A stretch of 64,000 nucleotides of DNA from Lumbricus rubellus (taxonomy: Eukaryota; Annelida; Clitellata; Crassiclitellata; Lumbricidae), in assembly GCA_945859605.1 (NCBI GenBank), contig OX243827.1:24322439-24386438 (forward strand), in the 5' to 3' direction. The translations under genes and the position numbers were made by a program. Under the pieces are notes generated by a model. The model saw only the letters and a list, made by a program, of their open reading frames with translations, did not search any database and was not told the origin of the DNA. Each line of letters starts with the position of its first letter. Positions within the stretch are counted from its first letter, which is position 1. Positions 21,680-32,780 of this stretch are shown in pieces.

Positions 21680-23005
21680 ATGAAACACTTCAATCCCGCA
21701 TCAACAATGAACAGCTACAACAATTTCACGGGATCGACCTGTTCCACTCTCTCCGACAACAGCGAAAACAGCATCGACGACACGCTCTCCCCCGTCGCAT
21801 CTCGCACAGACAGCATCTGCAGGGACTTCCTCCGCAACGTCTGCCGCCGGGGCAGCCACTGCCGCTACCGCCACCCTGAAGGCGACGAGGCCCGGCGCCT
21901 GGGGGTCGTCAACCAACAGGAGTACCTCTTCTGTCACGACTACCAGAACGCTGGATGCCGTCGAGCAAACTGCCGCTTCCTACACTGCAGCCGGGAAGAA
22001 GAGGAGTCTTTTAGACGTACAGGGGAGCTCCCGGTCCATCTGGCGCAGGCGGCGGCGTTGGGTCTTATTTCCAGCGAGCCGGGGGTGGTGAAGGGAGAGG
22101 CGCCTGTCTGCAAGGACTTCCTGAAGGGGGATTGTAAGCGAGGCGCCAAATGCAAGTACAGGCATCTCACGGCGGCTGCGTACGAGATGGAGTTGATCAG
22201 CGACCGGCAGAGGGCTTTGCAACCATCATCGTCTTCGTCGTCTGTGGTGATGCTACCAGGGGACGGTGTCAGCATGGATATCGATGGCAGCGGTGTAAAC
22301 CTGAGGAAGCGTAAGATCGGTGACATCGGTGACGTCGTCGAGTACTACGACACGTGTCGTGTGGTGACACTCGCCGACTACCAATTATTGATGGAGGAGA
22401 ACCAGCTGCTGCGACGGAAGGTCGACGATCTAAAGCGCCACCTGTCCGTGCTCGTCGCAACCAACGAGCTTTTACTCGAGCAGAACGCTCGCTACCGAGC
22501 GTGCAAGCTCATCACGGTCCCCCCGATTGTCGCCGTTAGCCAGATGCTGACACCGACGATAACACCGGCACCGACGACGTCGCGACCGACGGCGATGACC
22601 GCTTTACACCAGGGTCCGCACGGTATCACCACAATGGCGACGGTGTCGCACGTGACATTCAACGGCAATCGGGAGATCGTGATGTCACAGCCAACGCTCC
22701 ATTCGCTCGTACACCAACCGGTCAACATGTCCGTCGCGCCCCCACCGCCAACCATCGATCCATCGGTCTCCATGGCGATGGTTCCCATGACGATCCCGAT
22801 GGACAACATCACCGCCATGGCCGGGTCAAACCTTGCCGTGGCTGTGTCGATGTCGCAGGGTCAGCAGCCGCAGTCGATGGCGGCCATGAGCATGAATCCG
22901 CAGCCGTCGCTGCCGAACATGATCGGGAACATGGCCGCGAATTCGAACCTTGTGTCATATCCGATTATGTCGCAGGCGCAGCTTTCCAGTACGAGTCTGG
23001 GTTGA
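21680..23005 (+). CDS. ZC3H10: ZC3H10-like CCCH zinc-finger protein
   Basis: An intact 441-codon frame in a single exon. Three CCCH fingers are visible: C47-x7-C55-x5-C61-x3-H65, C85-x7-C93-x4-C98-x3-H102 and C144-x7-C152-x5-C158-x3-H162. The phrases ICRDFLRNVCRRG, FCHDYQNAGC and CKDFLKGDCKRGAKC are characteristic of ZC3H10. A basic RKRK (209-212) may be a nuclear signal. A Leu-rich coiled coil (about 234-276, MEENQLLRRKVDDLKRHL to LLLEQNARYR) also matches that family. The C-terminal third is Met/Pro/Thr-rich and disordered-looking. Length is close to vertebrate ZC3H10. The family is an RNA-binding CCCH group linked to mRNA and microRNA regulation. The acceptor at 21674-21675 leaves two start choices, 21680 and 21707 (CAACAATGA, the better context). 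Confidence 0.93.
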   Translation: MKHFNPASTMNSYNNFTGSTCSTLSDNSENSIDDTLSPVASRTDSICRDFLRNVCRRGSHCRYRHPEGDEARRLGVVNQQEYLFCHDYQNAGCRRANCRFLHCSREEEESFRRTGELPVHLAQAAALGLISSEPGVVKGEAPVCKDFLKGDCKRGAKCKYRHLTAAAYEMELISDRQRALQPSSSSSSVVMLPGDGVSMDIDGSGVNLRKRKIGDIGDVVEYYDTCRVVTLADYQLLMEENQLLRRKVDDLKRHLSVLVATNELLLEQNARYRACKLITVPPIVAVSQMLTPTITPAPTTSRPTAMTALHQGPHGITTMATVSHVTFNGNREIVMSQPTLHSLVHQPVNMSVAPPPPTIDPSVSMAMVPMTIPMDNITAMAGSNLAVAVSMSQGQQPQSMAAMSMNPQPSLPNMIGNMAANSNLVSYPIMSQAQLSSTSLG

Positions 23006-23099
23006 GTCCCACTTTCTGTTTGGTACCCTCTTTGTTGGGATGAGCTGAACGGGTTTGGGCCGTGGGGGAGAGAGGTCTTGGTTGGGCTGTGGTCTTCGT

Positions 23100-23930
23100 G
23101 AGGACTTTTATGGCCAACTCTGGTTGTGGTCAAACTGGGTGTTTTTGACTCTTGGTCTAACTTGGTGTTTGTTGATGTGTGTATTGGTTAAGTTGGGTTT
23201 TGGTTGAGCTAGGTCTTTTGAACGCATGGTTAAACTGGTTCTTTTTACCCTTGGCTTAGTAGCTTGCATTGATGTGTATTGGTTAAACTGGGTCTACTTT
23301 GCTCTTGACTTAACTTTGTGTTCATTAATGCGTATTGGTTAAACTGAGACTTGGTTAAACTCGGTCTTTTTGTTTCTTGGTTTAACTTGGTGTTTGTTAA
23401 AACGCGTATTGGTCTCAGTTTAGCCATGGTCTTGGTTTAAGACTTATATTGCTTAGCGCCTCTGAATAGTTGCTCTGTAAATCTTTAGATTCGATACTAC
23501 ATACGAACCCTGTGTCTTTTTGACTTCTGTTCAACTTGGTATTCTTTGAAATGTGTATTGTTTGAGCTATAGGTCTGTGTAACTCTTGGTTAAACTGGTT
23601 CTTGTTTAGGGCATGTTTTGGTTAAATCTGAGGTCTTTTTCAGGCTAAGTCTTTTAAGCAAGGGCTTTTAAGCCAAGTCTTCATTGAGCTAGATCCTTTT
23701 AGCTCTTGGTTTAATTTTACCTTTGTTCAAACATGTATTGGTTAAACCAGGTCTTGGTTAAATTACCTTAGATCTGTTTGACTCTTGGTTAAACTTAGTC
23801 TTCATTAAGGCATGCTTTGTTATGTCTTCTTAAGTAAAGCTGGTCTTGGTTAAAATTGGTCTTGTTTGAATTTGATGTTGCTTAAACTTGATCGTGTTTA
23901 AGCTAGATTTCATTAGCATTAAGCTTGTAT
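23100..23930. repeat. Degenerate repeats of TTGGTTAAACTGG type
   Basis: The region after the ZC3H10-like stop is built of diverged units with GTGTATTGGTTAAACTGG and CTTTTTGACTCTTGGTTTAA, spaced about 50-90 bp. Probably in the 3' UTR or immediate flank of the gene. Confidence 0.7.
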
Positions 23931-24432
23931 ATATTGGAACAAAACTTGACAAAAGTACGTCAATACAAACAATAGAATATTAGCTAAAAACTAGTCTGTA
24001 TGTATAATGTAGAAAATGTCATAATGGCTTTCATAATTGATTTAAGATGCTTATAAAAAAACATCAGCTGTACATATTAAATATGAAATTGAAAGCTGGT
24101 GAGCACCATGACTGGTTTGGTTGTCCTGGATACAATGATACCATTGACAAAAATCATGTCTACTGCATTCTAGGAGATGACATTCCTAACTTTCCTAAGC
24201 AGATGTGCTCGTAGATAATATTCATCTTAAATTTATCTTATGGCGCCATTCATTCGTTTATTGAGTGAATTTGCATAGTGTCTCTCCAAGGAGACTAGTC
24301 AGAGGTGCTCCCAACCTCGGCACATCCAAATAAAGCTGTCTTAAGAGGAGAGAGGAATTTACGTATAAGATCTTAGGAATTCTATAAAAATGGAGTAGAG
24401 CTTAGAGGGAATCGATATTTCTGCTTTGCATG
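23931..24432. other. Intergenic DNA with a SINE fragment
   Basis: AT-rich. A family-2 SINE module is seen on the minus strand at about 24245-24335 (TTGCATAGTGTCTCTCCAAG). No gene recognised. Confidence 0.4.
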
Positions 24433-24610
24433 CAGGGCTTAAAGTGTGGCAGGACGGTCATGGACGGCGTCCTGGCACTTATTTTCAAGTCTCTATGCCA
24501 TCCTGCCACTTATTTGGTCAGCACACCTGAAAATATAAGGGCGTCCTGGCACTTCTTTTGGAAAGGTAAGGGGCGTCCAGGCTCTTATTTTTTAAACACT
24601 TTTAGCACTG
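24433..24610. mobile_element. hAT-type MITE, 178 bp, TSD TTTGCATG
   Basis: Starts CAGGGCTTAAAGTGTGG and ends TTTTTAGCACTG-like sequence, flanked by perfect TTTGCATG (24425-24432 and 24611-24618). The interior repeats GGCGTCCTGGCACTT. A related element in inverted orientation is at 32637-32772. Confidence 0.8.
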
Positions 24611-24619
24611 TTTGCATGC

Positions 24620-25404
24620 ATCTGCTTAGCATCTCTTTGATAATAATAATTACACTGTTTGTTACTGGGAGGATGAGATGGCGAGGTAGAGGACTGATCA
24701 GCTGCCAGAATATGCTGAGGCCAAGAAAATGAAGTTACCGACACTTCAAATCTACGGTTGCCTTTGTCAGGGTTGGATTAAGGGACTGCTATTCTTTAAT
24801 TGTTGTTATTATTATTATTATTTGTTAATCGTCCAAGGTAGGGAAAATCCCACGAGCTCTTATAAACTATCCTATAGCCTAGTGAGCCAATTTTTAAAAA
24901 AAATTGACCTTCACTGTAGAAAAGATTATGCAGAATCTAAAAACACTTATCCAATTATTATTCTGTTTTGCCTCACGAAATAGTTTCTATTTCCAAAAAT
25001 TGCCCGGAACCTGTTAGTTGGGGAGATCTGGAACAGTTCTGCCTCTTCCAATTCCGGCAGGTCAAAAGTATTATTATTTTTTTTAAATTATTATTACTGC
25101 TAATTAATTAAACGCACCTATAAAGCTTCATTTAGTCCTACAGCAAACCTATCAGAATTCTGACAGCTTGTAAAACGCTATTGACTGGAATCTAGTCTAT
25201 CGTTTCGCTTTCTATGATCTAGCGACTAGAAAACTAGATCATAGACAAACGAAAGCCAGCAATGGACGAGTATATTCCATATGATGAGCGTTCGTGTCAT
25301 TCGCTAGGTGACGCCACGTTCCATTGACCATCTTTCCCTAGGTGTCGCTGGTGAAATGCGTGCAACGGGCTGTTGAATGATAAAAATTATTGCTGACGTA
25401 GAAT
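24620..25404. other. Intergenic DNA, no gene recognised
   Basis: AT-rich. A local inverted repeat at about 25195-25253 (CTATCGTTTCGCTTTCTATG against CATAGACAAACGAAAG) could form a hairpin. No gene supported. Confidence 0.4.
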
Positions 25405-25623
25405 GCACAATATGATATTATGGTGTAGTGGTTAACTGTCAGTCGAACAGTTGGCGGTTCAAATCCCTGCCAAGACAAATTTAGTACGAGATTATTTTTG
25501 CTCGTCTGTGTCCCATGAGCAACTCGTTTTAATCATTGAGTACAATATTACTATTATAGGCCTACGCTGTCGGTGGGATGAAATGACGGCGAGGGAGAGT
25601 GTTTACCACCCGCTGTCAGCCCA

Positions 25624-25669
<46 letters not shown>

Positions 25670-25670
25670 G
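25405..25670 (+). mobile_element. tRNA-derived SINE with GAT tail
   Basis: Pol III A box TGGTGTAGTGG at 25421-25431 and B box GGTTCAAATCC at 25456-25466, with tRNA-like spacing. A non-tRNA body follows, and a GATGATGAT tail at about 25625-25668. The acceptor stem does not pair, so it is not a tRNA gene. Confidence 0.7.
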
Positions 25671-25857
25671 TTTTGAACATCCTAAGGATCAAAGCAAAGA
25701 CCTATTCTGAGTGAAAAATTTATTTAATAAAATGGATTGTCATAGGCCTAATTAGAATGATTTTGAAGTCCACATGGATTAGATAAGATAAGATAAGAAT
25801 ATTCTTTAATAGACCAATTGCTATCCGCATTTTGGTGTAGGCCTACAGACATCGTAT

Positions 25858-27949
25858 CAGGCCCGGCCTTAGGGCAAGGCGAACGAGGCAGCCGCCTTGG
25901 GCCACGCGCCTTGAAGGGCCCAGCGCTGGGTCGTAAATTTTACTGTATTGTGATTGGCAGCTTTTATCGCTTAGCTGCAATACTGAAGTCATTTTGCCGC
26001 TTCAATGTGATTGGGTCTTTGCAAAGCGGACTTTGCATGTATCAAAGGCATTCAAAGCTTGCAAAAAGTTGCTTAACAACAGTTTAGGCCCTACTGTGTA
26101 TTGAAACCTTTGAGGATTGAACACACGCTAGGCTATAATTGTCCAAAGCGATTAACACACCCTCATTTAAGATGGATGCAAAAATAGTTAAATTGTTAGC
26201 AAGTAGCCTACATCGTGGATATTAAAAGCTTTTCAATATCGTTGCTTCTCACACTAACAACGCCACTGGTTGCACTCTACAAGTGCCAGTCCCAAGCCTG
26301 GATAAAAATAGGAGGGCGTCGCTAATGGTCTTTGTAACCACACAGTGACGTTAAACTGCAACTACACAAACACACACACACAAACACACACACACACACA
26401 CACTTGTCACTCTAAAGTTTGAATTACGTTGAGTTCAGGTTTCAACAGTGCTTTACTACTTGTGATCATTAGAAAGACAAGGGGGTTGAACCAAGCCGGC
26501 AATTCTCACCCTGTTATTAGCATTTTTCTTCGGTTGTCAGATATTAAAATGTTTGAGTGGAACATAAATTGTCTAATTTGAATTTTCTGTTCACTAGGGG
26601 AACTTGGTCTAAAACGGGCCCCGCGGGTGAAATGGGCCCCCTCTTTAGTGGGCTAATCTAGCGTGTTGGACCGCGTTTTCTGTGACACACGTCTTCAGAC
26701 TGTCCTGTTGAATATTCATGAGCGTTGAGACAGAAAAAAATTTCGAACTATCGACGGAAACAGCCAAAAGTTTAAATTTCGCTATTTTCTTACGATTTCA
26801 GTTGGCGTTAAGAATTTTTGTATGCGTTTTGCATTAAACATTTTCCGTGTACATAAGATATCATTTGAAGCAGTATTTACTCGACAATAAGTCTGTCATC
26901 ATTAATTTAGTATATTCTATCATTTCACTTAAAAATGCTCGGCTGTTGCAATGACCTATGGTGCTGTCTAAAACGGGCCCTGGGGGCCCGTTTTAGACAC
27001 ATATAGAAATGTGTGTTAAAGATCATAAATCATTACAGCAGTAAATCTGTTTCGTTGACAGGTGTATATATGAGACGTTGTAAGCTTATAAAAAGAATGA
27101 CCAACCGACAGTACGGAGAGTTATAAAATTGAAGAAATGAGCTTGAAGAAGACGTGCAAAGTGGGTTTTTAACCAAGAACCACACTGCAGCAAATCTACA
27201 CTTGATAGTAGAAGCTGGAGATAAGAAATTGGAAGCCTGAATTGCTAGATGCAGCACCACCTGGATCAGTCTCATCCATCTGGAAGGATTCAGAGCGATC
27301 TGTTTGTTAATTCGAAGTTGGAGAGCCCCGCAATCGAATAGCCCCGGCACTTTTTATCACAAAAAACTAGCACTTGGGGCTAGGAGCCCCTCTGGCTGAC
27401 TAGAGAAGACTTTGATGAGCCACAAGGTCAGAGCCCAAAGCAGATAATTACGGACTCGTAGAAAAAACACAAAATCGAGAACGTTGGACTATTAACAGAG
27501 CCGTGGTTAGCCAGAATTCATCCAGGGCCCATTTTACCCATACCTGGGGGCCCATTTTACCTACACCTATAGGGTGAGATGGGCCCTTTGCCTATTTTTT
27601 TAAAAGCTAAAATTTTCCTGGTTACTTCCGGTTACTCAAATATATATAATAGCCATTTATTAGAATAATAAATATCCTGTACATTTGTCATATTTCGGTC
27701 ATTTTAGCCTCACGAAGCTTTGAGAAATATTAGTTTTCCCCTTAAGGGGCCCGTTTTAGACCAAGTTCCCCTACTAACCCAAAATTTAATTATTAGTTCG
27801 ACTTTGCGTTTTTTTTAGCAAGCTTACAAAATAATGTGCTACTATACAAATACCGTATTGGCAGGAGGTGAACCTGGCAAATTTTGGGTTGGAAACCCGC
27901 TGCTCACAGCTTGCTGCCATGGGCCTCGCACACCCTAGGGCCGGACCTG
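25858..27949. mobile_element. hAT-type element, about 2.1 kb, non-autonomous
   Basis: Ends CAGGCCCGGCCTTAGGG and CCCTAGGGCCGGACCTG are inverted copies. The flanks are CATCGTAT (25850-25857) and CATGGTAT (27950-27957), an 8-bp duplication with one mismatch. No transposase recognised. The element at 26597-27771 is nested in it. Confidence 0.65.
26597..27771. mobile_element. Inverted-repeat element with GGGGAACTTGG ends, flanked by TA
   Basis: Left GGGGAACTTGGTCTAAAACG and right CGTTTTAGACCAAGTTCCCC are perfect inverted repeats of more than 20 bp, flanked by TA on both sides (26595-26596 and 27772-27773). Inside, at about 26966-27000, the same GTCTAAAACGGGCCC occurs again as a tight palindrome. 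The TA duplication suggests a Tc1/mariner-like origin. No transposase seen. Confidence 0.7.
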
Positions 27950-27957
27950 CATGGTAT

Positions 27958-28722
27958 AATAAACACGTGTCCTTGATTAAGTAAGAGGGCAGCAAAGAGC
28001 CTACCGTCCGCCGTTCTACTTAGCTTCTCGAAGGTAGGATTGTCCTCTGCAAGGTAGTGCATTCTGATCAAACGATCCAACATTGCTTGCAATCTGCCAC
28101 GTTAATTCCTGCTGCCACGCAAATCCCCAGCATGCCGGGGCCGCGTATAACATGCGAGCCACTGTGGTCATCCTAACAACGTCTTGCATGCTTGATATCT
28201 TGAGGCTATAGGCCTATATGAAAGCCCATGTAGCCTATAGTGCATATTCAGGTACAACATGAGGCTTGATATCCTGAGGCTATAGGCCTATATGAAAGCC
28301 CATGTAGCCTATAGTGCATATTCAGGTACAACATGATGGGCCTAATTAAAATTCGTAAGTTCTTAAAATCACGAAAGTGTAGCCTACGGCCCTACACATT
28401 TTCCCGCAGTGCGTTTGCAGGCGGTTCAATAAGCTAGGCTAGGCCTACATGTAGCCTACTTTCGTACTTATCCAATAACACTGTCAGGCAGAGTTAACTG
28501 CTGCTTAGATCATTCGGGGACACTATAATAATTATTGCTATAGGCCTAACTAAAAAAAAATCAGTCTTCATTGTTCTGCTTCTAGATGTCTTAAGACTTC
28601 TTTTCCAGGAGTTCTTCGCACTGGGAGCGCCTCTGATTAGATTGTACTGTGAGAGGCGCTTTATAAATCCAAAAATAGAATAGAATAGAATAGTACGGAT
28701 ATAAATAAAAGTAAAAACGTTG
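27958..28722. other. Intergenic DNA with a tandem duplication and a SINE fragment
   Basis: Contains two near-identical 74-bp units (28191-28264 and 28265-28336) and a family-2 SINE 3' module at about 28612-28695 with an AATAG tail. Confidence 0.6.
28191..28336. repeat. 74-bp direct tandem duplication
   Basis: Two copies starting CTTGATATC(T/C)TGAGGC, differing at very few positions. Each contains TAGGCCTA. Confidence 0.9.
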
Positions 28723-28795
28723 CGCCCAACGTGGGGCTCGAACCCACGACCCTGAGATTAAGAGTCTCATGCTCTACCGACTGAGCTAGCCGGGC
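28723..28795 (-). tRNA. tRNA-Lys (anticodon CUU)
   Basis: On the minus strand 73 nt fold into a full cloverleaf: acceptor stem GCCCGGC paired near the 3' end with GTTGGGC, D arm with TAGCTCAGTCGGTAGAGC, anticodon stem TGAGA/TCTCA around loop CTCTTAA (anticodon CTT), and T arm GTGGGTTCGAGCCCCAC. A Pol III terminator (TTTTT) follows eight bases after the end. No intron. Confidence 0.95.
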
Positions 28796-28799
28796 ACAT

Positions 28800-29240
28800 G
28801 TTGAACAATCTAACATACAGCTATACAATCTTAAAATTATCAAACAAGGTACGCTCAATTGAATGTTCAGTGTACAAAATATGTTGGAAATATTAAATTT
28901 CAATTTAATAAGTGATATTTACAAAGCTCTATCATTTCTTAAGCAAAACAGTAAACTTTGAGGTTTGAAAAAAAGAAAATGACGCATCCTAGGCCTCAAT
29001 GATTTTTGGAACTGACTCAAGAATTATAATTTTGGACTGGTTTTACGTTTCAAATGAACATCTTTTGATTTTTTGTGCGATAACATAGCGGCGCTACATA
29101 AGTTTCTAGTTAAGATCAGTATTAAAATTCGGATATAGTTTTAAAAATGAGGACAAATCGACGAATTCGACGATTCAAACAAATACCCAGCATTTAGCCT
29201 AATCGTCAAGCCATTCCCTAGATGACAGCAGACTAACGAG
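28800..29240. other. Intergenic DNA, no gene recognised
   Basis: AT-rich DNA between the tRNA gene and the next hAT element; nothing recognised. Confidence 0.4.
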
Positions 29241-29466
29241 CAGTGATCCCGTTAAGGTCTGAATTCTTTGGAGTCATGGACGCACCACGTCAAGAAAATT
29301 GGAGTCCACGCCAAATGGATGAGAGTCATGGACTCCAGACCCATCCATTTTTGGAGTCCCATCGGGCCACAGTATAGGATAAATGCAGAAAATTCTGATT
29401 TTTTTATTAGGTTCTGTAGGTGAATAGGCGGCATTAAAGGGCCCAACCCTTATACGTACCGGTATA

Positions 29467-29828
29467 CAGAGGCGGATACAGAAATTTGTGAAAAGGGGGG
29501 TGGGCAAAATTTTCGGTGATATTTTCCGGAAAAACCTTAAGTTAAATTATGACCTTTAAATTTTAAATGTGTGAAAAATTTACCATTTTCCCTGACAAAA
29601 AATCTGATGACCTTTTTTAGTCATCCGGCCGAAATTTGTCACAAAAATGCCATTTTTCCTGCCAAAAAAGTTTAATGACCTTTTTTAGTCAGCTGGTTGT
29701 CATTTGTTGTCCTCTCTATAGTCGACGCATTCATTTAAATATTCTTCAAACCAAATGGGGGGTGCACGTCCCATGCGATTTTTCAATGGGGGGTCTTGGT
29801 CGGATTGGCCCTTCTGGATCCGCCCTTG
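29467..29828. mobile_element. MITE with CAGAGGCGGATACAG ends, nested
   Basis: Left CAGAGGCGGATACAGAA and right TTCTGGATCCGCCCTTG are imperfect inverted repeats. The interior has two copies of the core hairpin (GATGAC, T-tract, GTCATC at 29606-29625, and about 29674-29694). No clear 8-bp duplication. Confidence 0.6.
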
Positions 29829-30060
29829 CCGCTAACAAGGACACCATTTCAGAAATTTTGGAGACTAACCTATATTACCAGTAGGCCTACCAATCTTCCC
29901 GACAATAATTCTTACTTTTAAACATTTTTCTTTTTCTTTTAATTTTCTTGATTTTAATATCTATCCGATGACTGTCATTAGGCCTACTTTTTAAGCCAGG
30001 AACGCTCATAGGACGCTCTAGCATATTATTGATGACATGTTAATTATAGCCTATATAGGC

Positions 30061-30063
<3 letters not shown>

Positions 30064-30118
<55 letters not shown>
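30064..30118. repeat. (TA)n tract
   Basis: About 26 TA units inside the hAT element 29241-30444. Confidence 0.9.
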
Positions 30119-30120
<2 letters not shown>

Positions 30121-30452
30121 TGTATAAGCTATGTACGTCACTCACTGTAACAAAAAAAATATTCATAAATAGGTTATTGCATAAATTATTCACCGCTCAC
30201 CAGTTTGTCACATTGCATAAACTGAGACAGTAAGTAAGTAAGCAAGTGTTAGTGACACATGACGTTGTATAGGCTACGGACCCCACGGTATTTTTTATTG
30301 GTGTCCCATGGACGCATCGTTAATTTATTTGTGCGTCCATCCATAACTGCGGTACGTCCATGGACGCACGACCTTTAATTTTGTGCGTCCGGCGTTAAAA
30401 TTTGTGCGTCCCGGACGCACGGACGCACACTAACGGAATCACTGCTAACGAG

Positions 30453-31170
30453 TATTCAATGTGTCTATTTGCTGTCTAACGTCACTGTGTGGTAACAGAG
30501 ACCATTAGCGACGCCCTCCTCCTTTATCCAGGCTTGGGACTGGCACTGGCAGAGTGCAACCAGAGGCGGAGTTGAGTATTAAATCGTAAACGATTGTAGT
30601 TTATAATGCGGCCGTGACTGGCCGTCTATTTTGACAGTTAACAAATAATTATTAGGCCTTCAGGGTCGTAAACTCTGGGATCGTATGGCGGAAAATTCCC
30701 CCATTGTTTTCATACGTATGGACTATCATGCAGGGTTGCCAGATTTCGGAAAAATTTTGTCGCGAGATTTTGAAAAAAGTCGCGAAAATCGTGAGATCAT
30801 CGAGCTTTTCTATTTCGGTCGCGAAAAATTCTTCTGACGACAAAAAAAAGGTCGTCAAATTTTTTGACGTCCTTTTTTAGTCTTTCGATCGAAATCTCGT
30901 AGAAAATACCCTTTTTCGCTCAAAAAACCCCAAAAGTCGCTTAAAAAAACCCAAAAGTCGCTAAAAACCCCAAAAGTCGCTCAAAAAACCCCAAAAGTTG
31001 CCCAAAAATGTCGCCGTCGCGACCGCGAGGCAATTCAAAAGTAGCCCAAAAAAGCGCGAGTCGAGAGGACGAAATTTTCAGTCGCGAGCGATTTCAAAAG
31101 TCGCCCAATTCGCGCTTTTCGCGACGACCTGGCAACCCTGCCATCATGGAAGGAGCGCGAAGGAACTCCC
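30453..31170. other. Degenerate repeat DNA with core-motif copies
   Basis: At about 30470-30565 lies an inverted copy of 26270-26362. At 30730-31140 the sequence is rich in AAAAGTCGC(T/C)-type steps and carries two core motifs (30833-30856 and about 30864-30886), so it is probably another degraded element (start near CAGGGTTGCCAG 30731, end near CTGGCAACCCTG 31130-31141, which are inverted copies). Confidence 0.5.
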
Positions 31171-31171
31171 T

Positions 31172-31489
31172 CATAAATTAGGCCCAAGCGGCCAAGCCTA
31201 TGTGCTATATATTAGGCCAACGTAGGACCAGTGAAATATTTACGACCGGCTTTTTGTCTTACCGCAAAAGCGCGTAAACTTCCTCTTTCGGCTATAATAT
31301 CTATAATTGGCCTAATGCAATCCACTTGTCTTAGCGGTGCATAAATTAGGCCCAAGCGGCCAAGCCTATGTGCTATATATTAGGCCAACGTAGGACCAGT
31401 GAAATATTTACGACCGGCTTTTTGTCTTACCGCAAAAGCGCGTAAACTTCCTCTTTCGGCTATAATATCTATAATTGGCCTAATGCAAT
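31172..31489. repeat. 150-bp direct duplication, period 168
   Basis: 31172-31321 and 31340-31489 are nearly identical (CATAAATTAGGCCCAAGCGG to CTAATGCAAT), separated by an 18-bp spacer. Recent duplication. Confidence 0.9.
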
Positions 31490-31897
31490 TGGCCTCAAAG
31501 CAATAAATATTATGCCTTGAAACACGGCTTGTTGAGAAGGTGTTTCTACTAGACCTGTAGGCCTATAGGCCTAGAGATGGTCCCAAAATGTCGCTTACCG
31601 CAAGACATAGGCCATAAGAATTGGCCTACCTGCAAGACACTGCCACAAACAAAATGAGAAATGATGATCGTAAACGTAGGCTAAGCCTACGTTTACCAGG
31701 AAATATATGACCTATATGGACCATTTGTCAGGATTTCCAAGTCTAAGCTTCAGCATATCTTTATCATACCTTCATCGCGGCGAAGTGACACCCCAGTCTA
31801 TAATGAACATACATGTACATGTAGGTTTCCATAATTGCTATTAGGGCCTACATTATTATCATTATGCATTATCATCCAACAGTAGACCTACTCACTG

Positions 31898-32065
31898 CAG
31901 TGGCGTAAGCAAGGAGGGTTTCGGGGTTAAACCCCCCCCCCCATTGGCTCCGGGAAAAGGTTTTTTAGGGTTATTTATCCATAATATTATAAATAGGGGA
32001 AAACAACAGAACAGGGTATCAGGCCATACCCCCACCCCCATCATAAATTCCTGGCTACGCCACTG
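31898..32065. mobile_element. hAT-type MITE, 168 bp
   Basis: CAGTGGCGTAAGC and GGCTACGCCACTG ends with flanks ACTCACTG and AATCACTG (one mismatch). Non-coding. Confidence 0.7.
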
Positions 32066-32636
32066 AATCACTGAGAGCAAAGTCATTGTTCAATAAGCCT
32101 ACAACAGTTTTGCACCAAAGACAGTACCGCCAAACAGTTACTGTAGGCTACTATTGATTTACTAGTAGAAGATAGGCCTACTGTAACAGCTCTCTGTTCT
32201 CTTTGCATCAATTTCACAGACCACTAGAAGTTAATTGATTTAGACGCGTTCATGGCTTGATAGTGCAGATGTGCTAACATATTTATTAACATAATTTATT
32301 AACACATTTTATTAACATTTCGAGTTGCCAATAATTTTCTGATGAAACGCTGACTAGGCTACGTGAGAAGTTACAACATAGAATTACAAATTATATGAAT
32401 AATGAATAATAGATCGGCGGACGGCAGTCGGTACAATACCGATATAAGTAAGCGGCTGCAAGTTTAACAAAACCGGCTTCGCCGAAGACCGCATAAGCCA
32501 GAGTTGGTGGGCCTATGCCTGAATATTCATTTTTATTAATGCACTACTAAAAGCGCTTAAATGCATGCTATTCTGGCCTCACGATCATTGGGCTGAAGTG
32601 AAAATTTTAGAATAGTTTGTTTGAGGTCAGCTTAAG

Positions 32637-32772
32637 CAGTGTGGAAAAAGAAGTGCCTGGACGCCCCATTACCTTTCCAGGCTATATTAGGCCTATGCTA
32701 GCCAATAAGTGGCAGGACGGCGTTCAGATTTTAAAATAAGTGCATGACCGTCCAGCCACACTTTAAGCCCTG
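32637..32772. mobile_element. hAT-type MITE, 136 bp
   Basis: CAGTGTGG and CCACACTTTAAGCCCTG ends with flanks AGCTTAAG and GGCTTAAG (one mismatch). Related to 24433-24610 in opposite orientation (GTGCCTGGACGCCCC, AAGTGGCAGGACGGCGT). Confidence 0.7.
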
Positions 32773-32780
32773 GGCTTAAG

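Larger units (their letters stand above)
29241..30444. mobile_element. hAT-type element, 1204 bp, TSD CTAACGAG
   Basis: Ends CAGTGATCCCGTTA and TAACGGAATCACTG, flanked by perfect CTAACGAG (29233-29240 and 30445-30452). It carries a nested MITE (about 29467-29828) and a TA tract. The sub-terminal parts repeat GTGCGTCCATGGACGCAC-like motifs, typical transposase-binding-type repeats. No transposase frame recognised. Confidence 0.85.

Noticed and set aside
25405..25475. A second tRNA gene
   Set aside because: A and B boxes are good but acceptor and anticodon stems do not pair; a SINE head is the better explanation.
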